Shown piece after piece: positions 33,540 to 42,720 of a DNA stretch of 64,000 nucleotides. The DNA is taken from assembly GCA_012845835.1 (NCBI GenBank), contig JABAKD010000001.1, positions 4,718,976 to 4,782,975 of the forward strand, written 5' to 3'. The translations under genes were made by a program, and so were the position numbers. Numbering within the stretch: the first letter of the stretch is position 1; each line of letters opens with the position of its first letter. Origin of the DNA: Undaria pinnatifida. Taxonomy: Eukaryota; Sar; Phaeophyceae; Laminariales; Alariaceae. The notes under the pieces are model-generated. The model was not told the DNA's origin. It ran no database searches and saw only the letters and a list, made by a program, of their open reading frames with translations.

Positions 33540-34503
33540 CACTCCTGACGTGAGCATGCTCCCATTTGTAGGCTTCTCTCAACCCGAATGTTGCCGGATA
33601 TGAAAGTAAAATTTGATGAAGATGTCAGCGTAATCGCCGTCGTTGAGGGTTTGGCCTCGTCAATCCGACCGAACGAGTAACACAGCAGTACCAACGAGTA
33701 AAAATGCAGCTACGACCATACTGCACGGAACCAGCAACCCGAAAACCAGGCCGTGCCCCTGATAAGCATTCTCCGCCCCTGCTATGGTATTGGAAGTCTT
33801 GCCGCGTTCGCCAACTACCGCGTCTGCCGCCGCAAGCTCGATTCTTTGTAATCGACTGAAGTGCTACAGCAGTAGGTAGGCGCAGCGTTTTGATATGTTC
33901 CTCCTTAATCCCGAACATCTCATGCACTATTTCCGGTGATTTAGCGGAATCACCCTTCACTTTGGTAAACTTTCGTTCTCATTATTTATCTCCTGCCACG
34001 GCCTTCAACGCCTCGACAGTAGTTGGTACCGCTGTAGTCACATCGCTTTCCGTAGATGACGCCAGCAACCCAGGCGAGGCAATAACCGTTGTTTTTTCCG
34101 TAGCAGCTGCAGATGCCGCCAGCTAAACAGAGTTATCTCTGGACCGCGAATCGCGGGACATGCTGCATTTTGGCCAGATATCTCGCGCACTTCTGCAGTA
34201 CGCACCCCAGAATTACGGCCAGTAAACCTGTTTAGGCCTATACATCTGAGTGCGTTGGTCCCATTGCTCGACATTTCCTGAAATTCCTCGATCACTTGGA
34301 TAGTAGTACTGGCTTGTCGCAACGCTTGCAGATTTAGTAACGTTACCTCCACGGTGGTTCCGAGCATCGCGACGCAACCTGTTTCTCTACGACCACTCCA
34401 AAAACGACGGTCCGCGTCAAACATCCACTGGATGTCCGGCCAGCGGAGTCCTTGGCCCCGAATGAGCTTCATCAAAGCGTTTGGGTCCTTCAGTGTTGAC
34501 GTA
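33540..34503 (-). pseudogene. decayed retrotransposon coding sequence downstream of protease
   Basis: Several - strand frames (34475-34038, 33960-33625) carry protein-like text such as MKLIRGQGLRWPDIQWMFDA and SAKSPEIVHEMFGIKEEHIK. They are broken by stops and frame changes, and no catalytic motif is left. They follow the protease remnant in the same orientation and are probably the same element. Confidence 0.35.
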
Positions 34504-35440
34504 TCAGATACCCAACAGCTTCAAAGTTGGGTTTCCAAGAATGACTACATCGTCGTTGCCCAGGATGACTGCAAAGGAAAACGGATCCATGGTAACCAAA
34601 CCCCAGCTGGTGTGCAAAGCAATCCGCACCGGGCACGTTCTCTCCTGGACCACGAGAACACGGCTATCCGCCACCTTGAGCTTCCCCGGGTGCGCCATGC
34701 CCCCCACAACTTGCCCATCAGAAAATGCCGCTTGCAACTATTTCGCAATCCCAGCAGACATGGTCGTGATACCAGACCCCCAGTCGAGTATGGCAACAGC
34801 ATCAACCGCCGCCATTACAGCTGCCCCGGGCACCGACAAGCTGGCTTGACACCATTTTTCGCGCTCGTCGACGGCTACGCTTTCGACACTAAACCCAGAC
34901 AAACTACCGGGCAGCACGCCGCGGAACGCTGGTACGCACGGCCCCGATTCCCCAGGACCGTCAGCTGCCGGCGCATTGACCGACGCCGGGGCATTAGCGG
35001 AAGACGGGATTGGGTGCTGGGGCAAAAATGCGGTCGTTCTGCCCGCGCCCGCGGGTTCGGTGTCACCAGAGAAAACTGCGCGACCGCCAACGTGGCGCTG
35101 ATGAAAAGCAGTCGCAGATGCCCCCCCGTGACCCTTCCCCGCTCCAGAAAAGGGCATCGAGCCTGGTTGATGCGCTGAGAAACGCTGCTGCTGCTGTGAG
35201 TGCTGCTGCGGTTGTCGTTGCTGCGGCTGCCGCTGCTGCCGTGGTCGCTGCTGCTGCGCCGGCGGCGGCGGCCGTCCACGCCCCGTGGATGACCCATGTA
35301 CCCCGTCTCCCCCCCCCTCCCGCGGGCGGCAAGGAGGCCTTCGAAGGAAAGGTGTGCAGAGGGCAGTTACGAGCGAGGTGGCCGGGCTTGCGGCATTCGA
35401 AATAGGTAACCACCGCGGAAGAGGCCTTATCGGCCGCTCC
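34504..35440 (-). pseudogene. gag zinc knuckle and aspartic protease remnant of an LTR retrotransposon
   Basis: Reading down from 35413, one frame gives VVTYFECRKPGHLARNCPLH, a CCHC zinc knuckle as in gag nucleocapsid. A Gln/His/Ala-rich stretch encoded by a CAG/CTG-type run follows (35160-35275). In the frame ending at 34738 comes ILDWGSGITTMS. This matches the retropepsin active-site region (usually D-S/T-G) but has Trp after the Asp. A stop codon lies directly after it at 34738-34740, and the frame then resumes with QAAFSDGQVVGG and the flap or C-terminal part ending VVILGNPTLKLLGI. Frameshift, stop and active-site change make it inactive. It abuts the gypsy LTR at 35520 and is probably a separate, older element. 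Confidence 0.7.
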
Positions 35441-35519
35441 ACCGGCCGATACCCCGGGAAACGGCTTCGCGGACGACTGCCCGCGCTAATTCACCCCACC
35501 AGTACGTGTTTGGTGCCGC

Positions 35520-36148
35520 TGTAACGAACGGATAAAGAGCTATTTTAGGCACACGTACCCAAGTCTCCAATCCCTTGTCCCAACTCTCTCACCGCTTCTA
35601 GTTCGTTTCCTCCGTGTCTACCTTCAGGCTGATTCCTCCCGTCTGCTTGTTGCAAAAGCTGCCTGCAAACACCAGTCTCGTCTCACGCAGTCCTCTTCCA
35701 AGCGCTCGTACAATATAACAGAAAGCTAGAGAGCGTGAGTTAGCAACACTCGATGAACAATCGACGAGCAGTGGGATTGCTGAACCCTATGCGCGATAAA
35801 AATTGAAGGCAAGAACCGGGGAGGAGAAGGGATGACACCTGTGACAACAGCTTGTCCAGAAGCTGGAAAGTAAAAGTGTGGAAGAAAAAAAAAAAAAAAA
35901 AAAGATCTCCGGATGAAGCCTCCAATAATGAATGCCTCACGGTAACGATCGCTGTACTCAAGCTGGGTTCGCAGTCCCTCACGCGCGTGTCAGATCAAGT
36001 TCAGGTTCCTTTTTCCCTTGTTTGGTTTTGTGTGTCTTTTGGACTCAGGCCGTGAGCGGCACGCTTTCTAGACTGATCGGCGTTATACAGACCTAGGCAG
36101 CATTCCGCCACGGGTTGTCATGTGACGTCATGTCAATCCGCCGCAACA
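35520..36148 (-). repeat. 3' LTR of the methyltransferase-carrying Ty3/gypsy element
   Basis: On the - strand it runs TGTTGCGG ... CGTTACA, about 629 bp. A polypurine tract (gctggggggg, 36149-36158) directly precedes it. A 437-bp relative, deleted internally, lies at 61443-61879 on the + strand with the same ends. A 19-A run at about 35885-35903 is internal. Confidence 0.8.
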
Positions 36149-36158
36149 CCCCCCCAGC
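36149..36158 (-). other. polypurine tract
   Basis: The - strand reads GCTGGGGGGG immediately 5' of the LTR, the expected primer site for plus-strand DNA synthesis. The same arrangement occurs at about 61433-61442. Confidence 0.75.
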
Positions 36159-36510
36159 ACGGCTTCCCAGGAATACCGTGCTAACCGGGCTGTGGATACA
36201 CTGGAGTAAGAGTGAGGCCTTTTCCCACACTTAGTTGTGCTTCGATTACCCTAAGGCTCGGAAGAGTGGCGTCTAACATTTTGCATGGATAGGACCCTGG
36301 GCCTCGCGCTTTTTCGCATTAGGTCCCAGATCGGTACTGCTGGACTTGCTAGTATTTCTCATCAAGCGCACCAGCTGAGAGCCTCTTATCCACCACTTCC
36401 CGGCTTTTCCCATTAACCCGGGTAGGCCGAGGCCTTGATCCTCCTCGCTGGTCGATCTTCGGCCAACGTCTTCTCCCTTTCTACATCCGCCTCCACTTCA
36501 CGTTCCACGT

Positions 36511-36939
36511 TTACGGGGAACTGGATTGCGAATTTCCGGTCCTCCTACCTTTCAGGATTTCACGTTCGTTGAGCTCCTCCCAATCTCCGTTTGCGTACCA
36601 AACCCGCCAGTACGGTGACTTGTACTCGAAGACCTTTGAAAGGTGACGCTTCTTGTTTCCTTCAGCGTCCGCGAATTCCCTCCAGATCACGGTTCCCACG
36701 GGGTATTGTTTCAACGCTTGTTCGCGGTCGATCCCATCTCTTTCCTTCCGCGTTAGCGTGGAAGTTGGTCTTGCCCGGCACTCCGCTCCGTGATACGTTT
36801 CCCACAGCGCATGGAAAACGTTCAGCTGTAAAGGGGTGAAACTGTCTCGTGCCTCCTCTTCGGACAGCCACTGCGACTCTGTACCATCCACGAATCGTCC
36901 CTTGTGTCGCCACTTCCAAGCGTTGCCTTGACCCATCAC
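36511..36939 (-). CDS. C-terminal Tudor-like domain of the gypsy polyprotein
   Basis: This frame lies just after the integrase on the same strand. Its C-terminal half reads VGTVIWREFADAEGNKKRHLS and then YWRVWYANGDWEELNEREI. The pattern (entry strand, aromatic, Y.dGD.E.L) is that of Tudor/Agenet-type SH3-fold domains that often end gypsy polyproteins in place of a chromodomain. Such domains bind chromatin and may steer integration. A closely related copy is encoded on the + strand at 60734-61030. It is separated from the integrase frame by a stop near 36940-36950, so it may be read as part of the polyprotein only in an intact relative. Confidence 0.6.
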   Translation of the reverse strand: MMGQGNAWKWRHKGRFVDGTESQWLSEEEARDSFTPLQLNVFHALWETYHGAECRARPTSTLTRKERDGIDREQALKQYPVGTVIWREFADAEGNKKRHLSKVFEYKSPYWRVWYANGDWEELNEREILKGRRTGNSQSSSP

Positions 36940-36950
36940 AGCCTTTCTGT

Positions 36951-38181
36951 CTAATAGGGTATATACATAGGCGACGCTACAATCGACGGCTCCGCCAGTC
37001 CGAAGTCAACTCCCCATGCCAGGTGAGCAAATTCGTTTTCGAAGTCGTGACGGAGGTCGTCCGGACGTAAGTGGAACATCTTGATATTCGATGCTGACGC
37101 CCGTCGTCGGCGAATCCCTCGCCCATTCATCGTGACGATGTAGCTGAGTCCTGGTAAGACAACTTCAGTCACCTCCCAAGGTCTGGTCCAGTGCTCGTTG
37201 GCTAGTTTATGATGTATCCCTTCCCTTGCCATCACTGACTCCGCCTCCTTCACCAGCACCTTATCTTCGCCAACAACACGGGTTCCCACCGAGGTCCGAC
37301 CGATTTCAGCATTCCGACTCTCACGACTTTTCTGCCTGTCTTCATGTCTTTGCGATAGAGATATCCGTACATCCCGAACCTCCTTGTACGCTTGACGTTT
37401 GTCGGCCACGTAACTGTGCATCCCGCCTCTGACATCACCACCATCTATCTCGGGGTGCGTAGCATCAAGTTGCGTGCGTGCATCACGACCGAAGAAAAGA
37501 CGGAAGGGAGTTGGCTTCCCCGGTAAGCGCAGGTCCGGCGTGGTACGATGGATCCACAGTGTCGGTTGCACGTACTCGTCCCATCTGCGAGGCCAGGTCT
37601 TGCACAGTTCTCCCAGTGCTTCGTGTAGCCACCCCCCCAGTCTCTCCACCGTCCACTGTGCACGTGGATGATCGGCAGGCCCATAGGCAATGGTCACGTT
37701 CAACCACCTACATAAGTGTTGCATCACCTCTGCCGTGAACTCGGATCCCGGATCACTGCGAACATACAGCGGTAGCCCAAAAGTAAGCATCACTTCGAGC
37801 AGTTTCCTCGCTACTCCGATTGCTTCTTTCGTAGGGAGTGGAAAGGCGGACAAGAACTTGCTGGCTTTGTCGACTGCTACCAGTAGAACTTTGTTGCCTG
37901 CGTCTGACTTCACCCCCATGTCCTGGATGTCGACTTCGAGTACTTCCCCGGGTCGTAGAAACCTCGGCGGTAGCATGGCAACCCGTTGACTCGCTGACGT
38001 CTTTGATGAGGGTGGGCCAGCAGTACCGATGACTAATCAAGGCTGTAGTTCTCGCCGTCCCCGGATGCCCATAGGTGCTGTGCGCCAGCGCCATAATCCC
38101 TGGAACGAGAGATCGGGGAACTGCAAGTCGTGGGATCTTTCCCCGAGGTGCTACCCACAAGAGGCCGTTATCATCCATCAC
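36951..38181 (-). pseudogene. Ty3/gypsy integrase (frameshifted)
   Basis: Integrase inserts the cDNA copy into the genome. The upstream frame (38181-37990) has the zinc-binding HHCC head: HSTYGHPGTARTTALISHRY and then a Cys near TGCHAT. The catalytic core follows in a second frame (37976-36951) with EVDIQDMG (first Asp), VRSDPGSEF (second Asp) and WTVERLGG (Glu), spaced as in retroviral-type integrases. Next come WIHRTTPDLRLPGKPTPFRL and the basic C-terminal domain with a GPKVLV-like segment (VGEDKVLVKE) and GLSYIVTMNGRG. The frames are shifted relative to each other between about 37980 and 38060, which disables this copy although the catalytic triad is intact. Confidence 0.85.
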
Positions 38182-38709
38182 ATGTTCGCCACCTCCTGAT
38201 CCTCAGTTTCCCGCTTCCTGGAGTTCTTCCGAATCTTGCCAAGTACACCATATCTTCGTACTGCCTCTGCATCAGCTGTGGCAAATCCTGGAGAATAGCT
38301 GTCACCCTTTCCAACATGGATGGCTCTGACCGCTGGGGTCCCTTGGCCTCTTTCTCTGATCCGCTTGAACGGCTGCTGGTGTCCTTTGGTGATTCCTCCA
38401 ACGGATCACGTTGCCGTTTCGGTCTTGGGTTGGGCTCTCTCTGTCCCCTGCGTTTGCGTGGGCGATCAACTTCCACTTGTTGTTCAGTAGTAGTGACAGT
38501 CTGCGCGGTTGCATTTTCCATCTCCTCCTCCTCAGGTAACGGCGGTTCTGCCTCCCAGACAACCTCCGGTTCCTGGGAAGTGGCCTTTGCCTGCGATCTC
38601 GTGACCGCTCTTGTCACCTCAAAGGCTTTTGATGCTGCGAGGTAATCTTCAAACACCATGCAGGCCAATCCTTCTAGTTCCGCGACCTCTGGTACCGGTT
38701 TTCCCAGTA
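38171..38709 (-). CDS. acidic/basic linker of the gypsy polyprotein
   Basis: This segment of the frame 39160-38171 lies between the methyltransferase-like region and the integrase head. It is low complexity: PPLPEEEEMENATAQTV, then a nuclear-localisation-like KRRGQREPNPRPKRQRD and Ser/Glu-rich text. No catalytic motif is visible. Confidence 0.5.
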
Positions 38710-39715
38710 AGCCTTGAACAGCTAGTTCAACTAATACTGCTCGTAGCATTGGAGGAGACGTGAAATCTGCGATGACGTTTGCCGTTGCGCTTTGGCTAAC
38801 CGTCTGCGGGATCACGTAGTGTTCCTGCCCTGTGGTGATTTTGGCGTAGTCGTTGAAGTGCAACTTTTCGGCTTCTTCAAGGCGTGCCGCATCCGCTGGG
38901 TGTGCGATATACCCTTCGGTTGACTTTTCCCCCATGATGTGAGCTCGGTTCAAAGAGATGATGGGTTCGTTGAACGAGTAAATCGCTCGCTCTCCGTTAC
39001 CTCTTTGCAGGAAGTATGCGCCTCTTCGGGTCCCAGAATATCTCCTAATTCCTGAACTGGTTGCTTTACCTTCTCCAACCTCCGCTTCCAAACGGCTAGC
39101 TTTCCTTTTGTGGCAAGGCCTCCCTTGATTCCTACCACGAATGTCCGTTTCCTTCTCCACGGAATCCCTACTTGGCTCGCTAGTATCTCCGCTTTGTCCA
39201 CGATGTAAAGCGGGGAGAATCTCGTCGTTCCATTACGTCGTTCGCAGAAGGTTGCCCAAACATTCGAGTATGAAAACTCGCGCGTCTGAAGCGATGGCAG
39301 CTTGGGCTAGGCTACTCGCTCCGGATATTCCCTCCTTCTCGCGTATCCCTTCAAACCTCCTGCAGGCGTCACCGACCACCACGTCTGGTTTCACCTCTCT
39401 CAACATGGTTAGACATTCCTGCGACCCTGTTGTCACCCTAGGTAGCTTCGCACCGTTGTCCAGCCCGTTTGCTCTGATGCATTCCAGTGCTCTCCAGTCC
39501 TGGTCTGCTGTTCCTCTGACCGTCAGCAACCCCTCTGATGCAAGGATGCTGCCTTTCCCTCCACAGTCGAGCATGACCACCACTGGAAGCTCCGGTGCGA
39601 TGACAAGTTTGGCCTGTTGAGTATCTGCCTCTGATGGGTCTACGGGTGTGAGTGCGACAGCTGCAAGTACTGTGAGACTTTGAGTACTAGATCCGTCCAC
39701 ATCTTTCATTCCCAA
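38710..39715 (-). pseudogene. DNA cytosine-5 methyltransferase domain inside gypsy pol
   Basis: Between RNase H and integrase the polyprotein reads as a C5-cytosine methyltransferase. Order along the - strand: motif I VVVMLDCGGKGS (about 39577); acidic motif II TADQDWRALECIRANG; motif IV PDVVVGDACRRFEG, with the Cys where GGPPCQ.FS has the catalytic one; motif VI VFILECLGNLL (family ENV.GL); then, after a frameshift near 39230, motif VIII ILASQVGIPWRRKRTFVVG (family NA.dyGvPQ.R.R..iVG). After another frame change near 39010 come YSFNEPIISLNR, a REA.RL.tFP.df-like stretch (DAARLEEAEKLHFNDY) and motif X QSATANVIADFTSPPMLRAV (family GNAV.P). The order and spacing are complete. P-to-A and N-to-C changes plus two frameshifts and a stop at 39719 indicate decay. 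Expected role in an intact relative: 5-methylcytosine on DNA. Confidence 0.75.
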
Positions 39716-39718
39716 GGT

Positions 39719-41719
39719 TTAGAGGTGTACGCCGTCGAGCACTGGCCCCTGTGTCCCTTTGTGAACATTTGGCAACGACTCGTCCCCTGGGAAAGAGTCG
39801 TCGAAATCTTTGATTACGATACTCTTGTTCGGTAACCGCGACATGGCGTCAGGGAGCTGATGTTGTGTTCCCGGCCTCCACTTCAAATTTATGTCGTGCT
39901 CCATCAACCTCCGAGCCCAGCGATGGTATTTCGGTTTGATAGATTGGCTTTTGAAGAGCCAAGTCAACGCCGAACAGTCCGTGATGAGCGTGAACGGTCG
40001 CCCCCAAAAATAGGGTTGGAATTTGCTCGCTGCCCACATGACCGCCATGCATTCACAGTCTGTTGCTGACCTTTTGGAGTCTTCTCTCGACCACCTTTTG
40101 CGGCCGTACGCGATCACCTTTTCCACTCCTGCGATGCATTGTGTTAGCACCGCTCCTGCTCCTATCTCACTGGCATCGGTGGACAGCGAGAACGGTTCTG
40201 TCCACACCGGCAGGGCTAGGATTGGAGGTGACGTCAAAGCTTCGATAAGCGCATCAAAAGCTTTGTTCTGCTCTTTTCCCCATGGGACTTTCTCTTTCTT
40301 CGCTCTCTTGGTTCTGAAAACCTTGGATCTCTCAGCAAGTGGGAAATGAGCGCCACCACTGTGCTTGCTATACTGGGGTACGAATTGTCGTAAGTATCCT
40401 GTCATGCCCAGCAACACTCGCACTTCCTCCACCGTGTTCGGCCTGGCCAGCTGCGTGATAGCATCGATTTTGCTCGGGGCTGGCCTGGTACCAAGTCTAT
40501 CCACGATCATGCTGACGAACTCCATGACCGACCGACAGAAAGGCGATTTCTGAAGATTTACGGTTAAACATCCTTGCCGTAGATACTCTAACGTTTCTCG
40601 CAGCAGTCCCCATTGACCTTCAAGGGTTTTCGACGGGATGGCGATGTCGTCCAACCAGTTCTTGACTCCCCTGTCCTTGACGGTTAACAGTCGCCCTTCA
40701 ACGTAGTTGGCAAACGCCGAAGGCACTGTCTTCAACCCGAAGCCGCAGCGAACGTATTCGTACAACTTCAGGTCAGCGCCTCGAAATGCCGTCAGGTGTC
40801 GATCATCCTCATGGATCTCGAGCTGTAAGAATCCTGAAGCTAAATCGATGCTGGAGAAATACTTCGACCCTTCCATCTCATCCATAATATGCTGCAAGTC
40901 TCCCAGTCCACCACTCTGTGATTTGAGAAGCGCATTGATACCTCGAAAATCCTGCATGCCCCGCACCGTCCCATCTTTCTTGCGAACCGTCGAACAATTG
41001 GCGGCCCACTCGGAAGTTGATTCCCGAATGGATCCATTCTTCAGGAGTTTCACCACCTCAGTCTGAATCATTTTGCGCTGTTCCGGGCTGTAGTGTCGAA
41101 TGGGCGCCACGTATGGCTTGACGTTGGGATCTTTGAGCTCCAGTCGCATGGGCACTCCTTTGCACGCTGGTACGCTCTTGGGGTTGACCGCGAACACGTC
41201 GATGAACTCGTTGAGAATGCCCATCAATGTGTCCTCTTCGCTCGGATTGAGCTGTCCAAAGTTGACCTCTCCCAGGTCCACCTTGGGGGCTTCGCTTGGA
41301 ATCTCTGCGATTTCACCCCATTCGTTGCGTTGCTCCGGTGGTCTCCCTTTGTCTTTTATTTGGATCTCCTCGTCCTGTTTGGGGCTTGTCGGTTCCTCTG
41401 ACACCGGGTTCATGAGTGACTTCATGCGTTCCCGATCGTAATTGTTAACAGCGTAAACCGCGGCAATCACCAGCCTCCCCTGGATCTTCACATTATCCTG
41501 GGTAACATTCGACAACTTACATTGAAGTGGTATACCTGGGAACCACCACTGTGCCCCCCTTGGCACTCCGAGATCCACTCCCAGTTTAAGATCATAGCGG
41601 TTAGTTGGCTCTACCACTACGAGCTGCTGCACTTGAGGTTGAGGGCCTTTGACAAAAGCGTCTACCTGGATACTGGTACCACCTGGAACCTCTACGAGCT
41701 GGGCCGGCCACAAGCCCAC
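39719..41719 (-). CDS. Ty3/gypsy reverse transcriptase and RNase H
   Basis: This 666-codon open frame copies retrotransposon RNA into DNA and removes the RNA strand. Residues 1-190 are a protease-to-RT linker; no DTG/DSG active site was seen. The RT spans about 195-410, with SSIDLASGF (first Asp, residue 292) and NWLDDIAI (Asp 357-358, the YxDD box with Trp in place of Tyr). A connection region with LLGMTGYLRQFVP follows. RNase H spans about 508-630, with STDASEIGAG (Asp 515), DCECMAV (Glu 556), LITDCSALTWL (Asp 581) and LPDAMSRL (Asp 624), so all catalytic acids are present. The frame ends with a TAA that in an intact element should read on into the methyltransferase region. Upstream it is truncated at about 41750, where gag and protease are missing. 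Confidence 0.92.
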   Translation of the reverse strand: MGLWPAQLVEVPGGTSIQVDAFVKGPQPQVQQLVVVEPTNRYDLKLGVDLGVPRGAQWWFPGIPLQCKLSNVTQDNVKIQGRLVIAAVYAVNNYDRERMKSLMNPVSEEPTSPKQDEEIQIKDKGRPPEQRNEWGEIAEIPSEAPKVDLGEVNFGQLNPSEEDTLMGILNEFIDVFAVNPKSVPACKGVPMRLELKDPNVKPYVAPIRHYSPEQRKMIQTEVVKLLKNGSIRESTSEWAANCSTVRKKDGTVRGMQDFRGINALLKSQSGGLGDLQHIMDEMEGSKYFSSIDLASGFLQLEIHEDDRHLTAFRGADLKLYEYVRCGFGLKTVPSAFANYVEGRLLTVKDRGVKNWLDDIAIPSKTLEGQWGLLRETLEYLRQGCLTVNLQKSPFCRSVMEFVSMIVDRLGTRPAPSKIDAITQLARPNTVEEVRVLLGMTGYLRQFVPQYSKHSGGAHFPLAERSKVFRTKRAKKEKVPWGKEQNKAFDALIEALTSPPILALPVWTEPFSLSTDASEIGAGAVLTQCIAGVEKVIAYGRKRWSREDSKRSATDCECMAVMWAASKFQPYFWGRPFTLITDCSALTWLFKSQSIKPKYHRWARRLMEHDINLKWRPGTQHQLPDAMSRLPNKSIVIKDFDDSFPGDESLPNVHKGTQGPVLDGVHL

Positions 41720-41750
41720 GAAAACAGCAATATCGCTCTGCCGGGCTCAA

Positions 41751-41976
41751 TGTTTGAAGTTTGGACCTGAAATTTTGACATGTTATTCTTTACAATCTCG
41801 TCAAAAAGAGCATTTTTGGATCCCAAAACATTTTTTTTTGGGATCCTTTCCACGGTTTTGTCATCCCGAAAATATTCAGGCGGGCCAAAGGTGGTTCCGG
41901 AGGGACCCAGAAATACGTTTTGTGGTGATATCGCAACAAACCAAGTATCAAAGTGTCAGGTCCGAACTGCAAACTC
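41751..41976. mobile_element. small inverted-repeat element (MITE-like)
   Basis: tttgaagtttggacctgaaa at the left is matched, inverted, by gtgtcaggtccgaactgcaa at the right. An inner hairpin ggatcccaaaacattttttttt-gggatcc lies in between. It is 226 bp with no coding potential, and it sits exactly where the gypsy element is cut off. Confidence 0.55.
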
Positions 41977-42720
41977 TGCGTCTGGTAGAGCAAGATTTGT
42001 ACTGCGCCATTTGGCAGTAGGAAAGTTGCACATGATTCGGCACGACGTACTGCGACAAACCCCAGGTTTATGTTGCCTACGTGTGTGTGCAGTGTAACAA
42101 TAAAGTTGTAAAGGCACTTGTACTTGCTCAGGACGTTGGTTCATTGCGGCATTGTTGTTGTTTTGACCTTTTTCTCGGAAACTCAAGGAACATTTGAATC
42201 GAGCCTCAGCGTCTGACGAAGGTGATGATTAATGAAATCGCGCCGACGCCGCGCCACACAAATGTCTGCATCCACGTTTGAGGTTTTGACGAGTCTCGTC
42301 ACCAAACAAAGTTTTGTTGCACATCAGATCCGGGGCATTCATTGATCAAAGAAGATGTACTCGTACAAGCAGGAACCAGAAACCAAAAAAAAGAGTTGTC
42401 TACACCACGGTACGGTACTTTCACGAGTAGCGCCATGACCAAACTACACCACTCGTGCAGACTGGACTAAATGCCATGCAATGGTACCGACAAGGTGTTC
42501 CTTCACGCTGCGCGTCATCACACAGCATAAACCTCCAACTGGTACACCAGCATCTACGCGACGAACGTACTCCTACTCGTACTCGTACTCGTACATGGAC
42601 AAGAAAAACGAAAAAGCGGATGCAAAAAAAAGAAACGAAAACCCAACTCATACCCGACGATGCCCGCCAACAACCTCAAAAACCTCGGTATCCTTTCTAC
42701 CCCATGACACGAACACATGT
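41977..42720. other. no recognised feature
   Basis: A (GTACTC)n run lies at about 42566-42593. No gene, RNA or terminal repeats were identified. Confidence 0.4.

Larger units (their letters stand above)
35520..41750 (-). mobile_element. 5'-truncated Ty3/gypsy element carrying a C5-methyltransferase
   Basis: The order on the - strand is RT, RNase H, C5-methyltransferase, charged linker, integrase, Tudor-like domain, polypurine tract and LTR. Gag, protease and the 5' LTR are absent. The left (5') break at about 41750 coincides with the start of a small inverted-repeat element (41751-41976). About 350 bp of noncoding DNA lies between the Tudor domain and the polypurine tract (36159-36510). Confidence 0.85.

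Noticed and set aside
34354-35178. 274-codon + strand frame
   Set aside because: It is antisense to the gag-protease remnant. The conserved motifs read only on the - strand.
36951-41719. Interpretation as a virus-derived sequence
   Set aside because: Order, LTR, purine tract and integrase place it among Ty3/gypsy retrotransposons. No envelope or capsid gene of a virus is visible.
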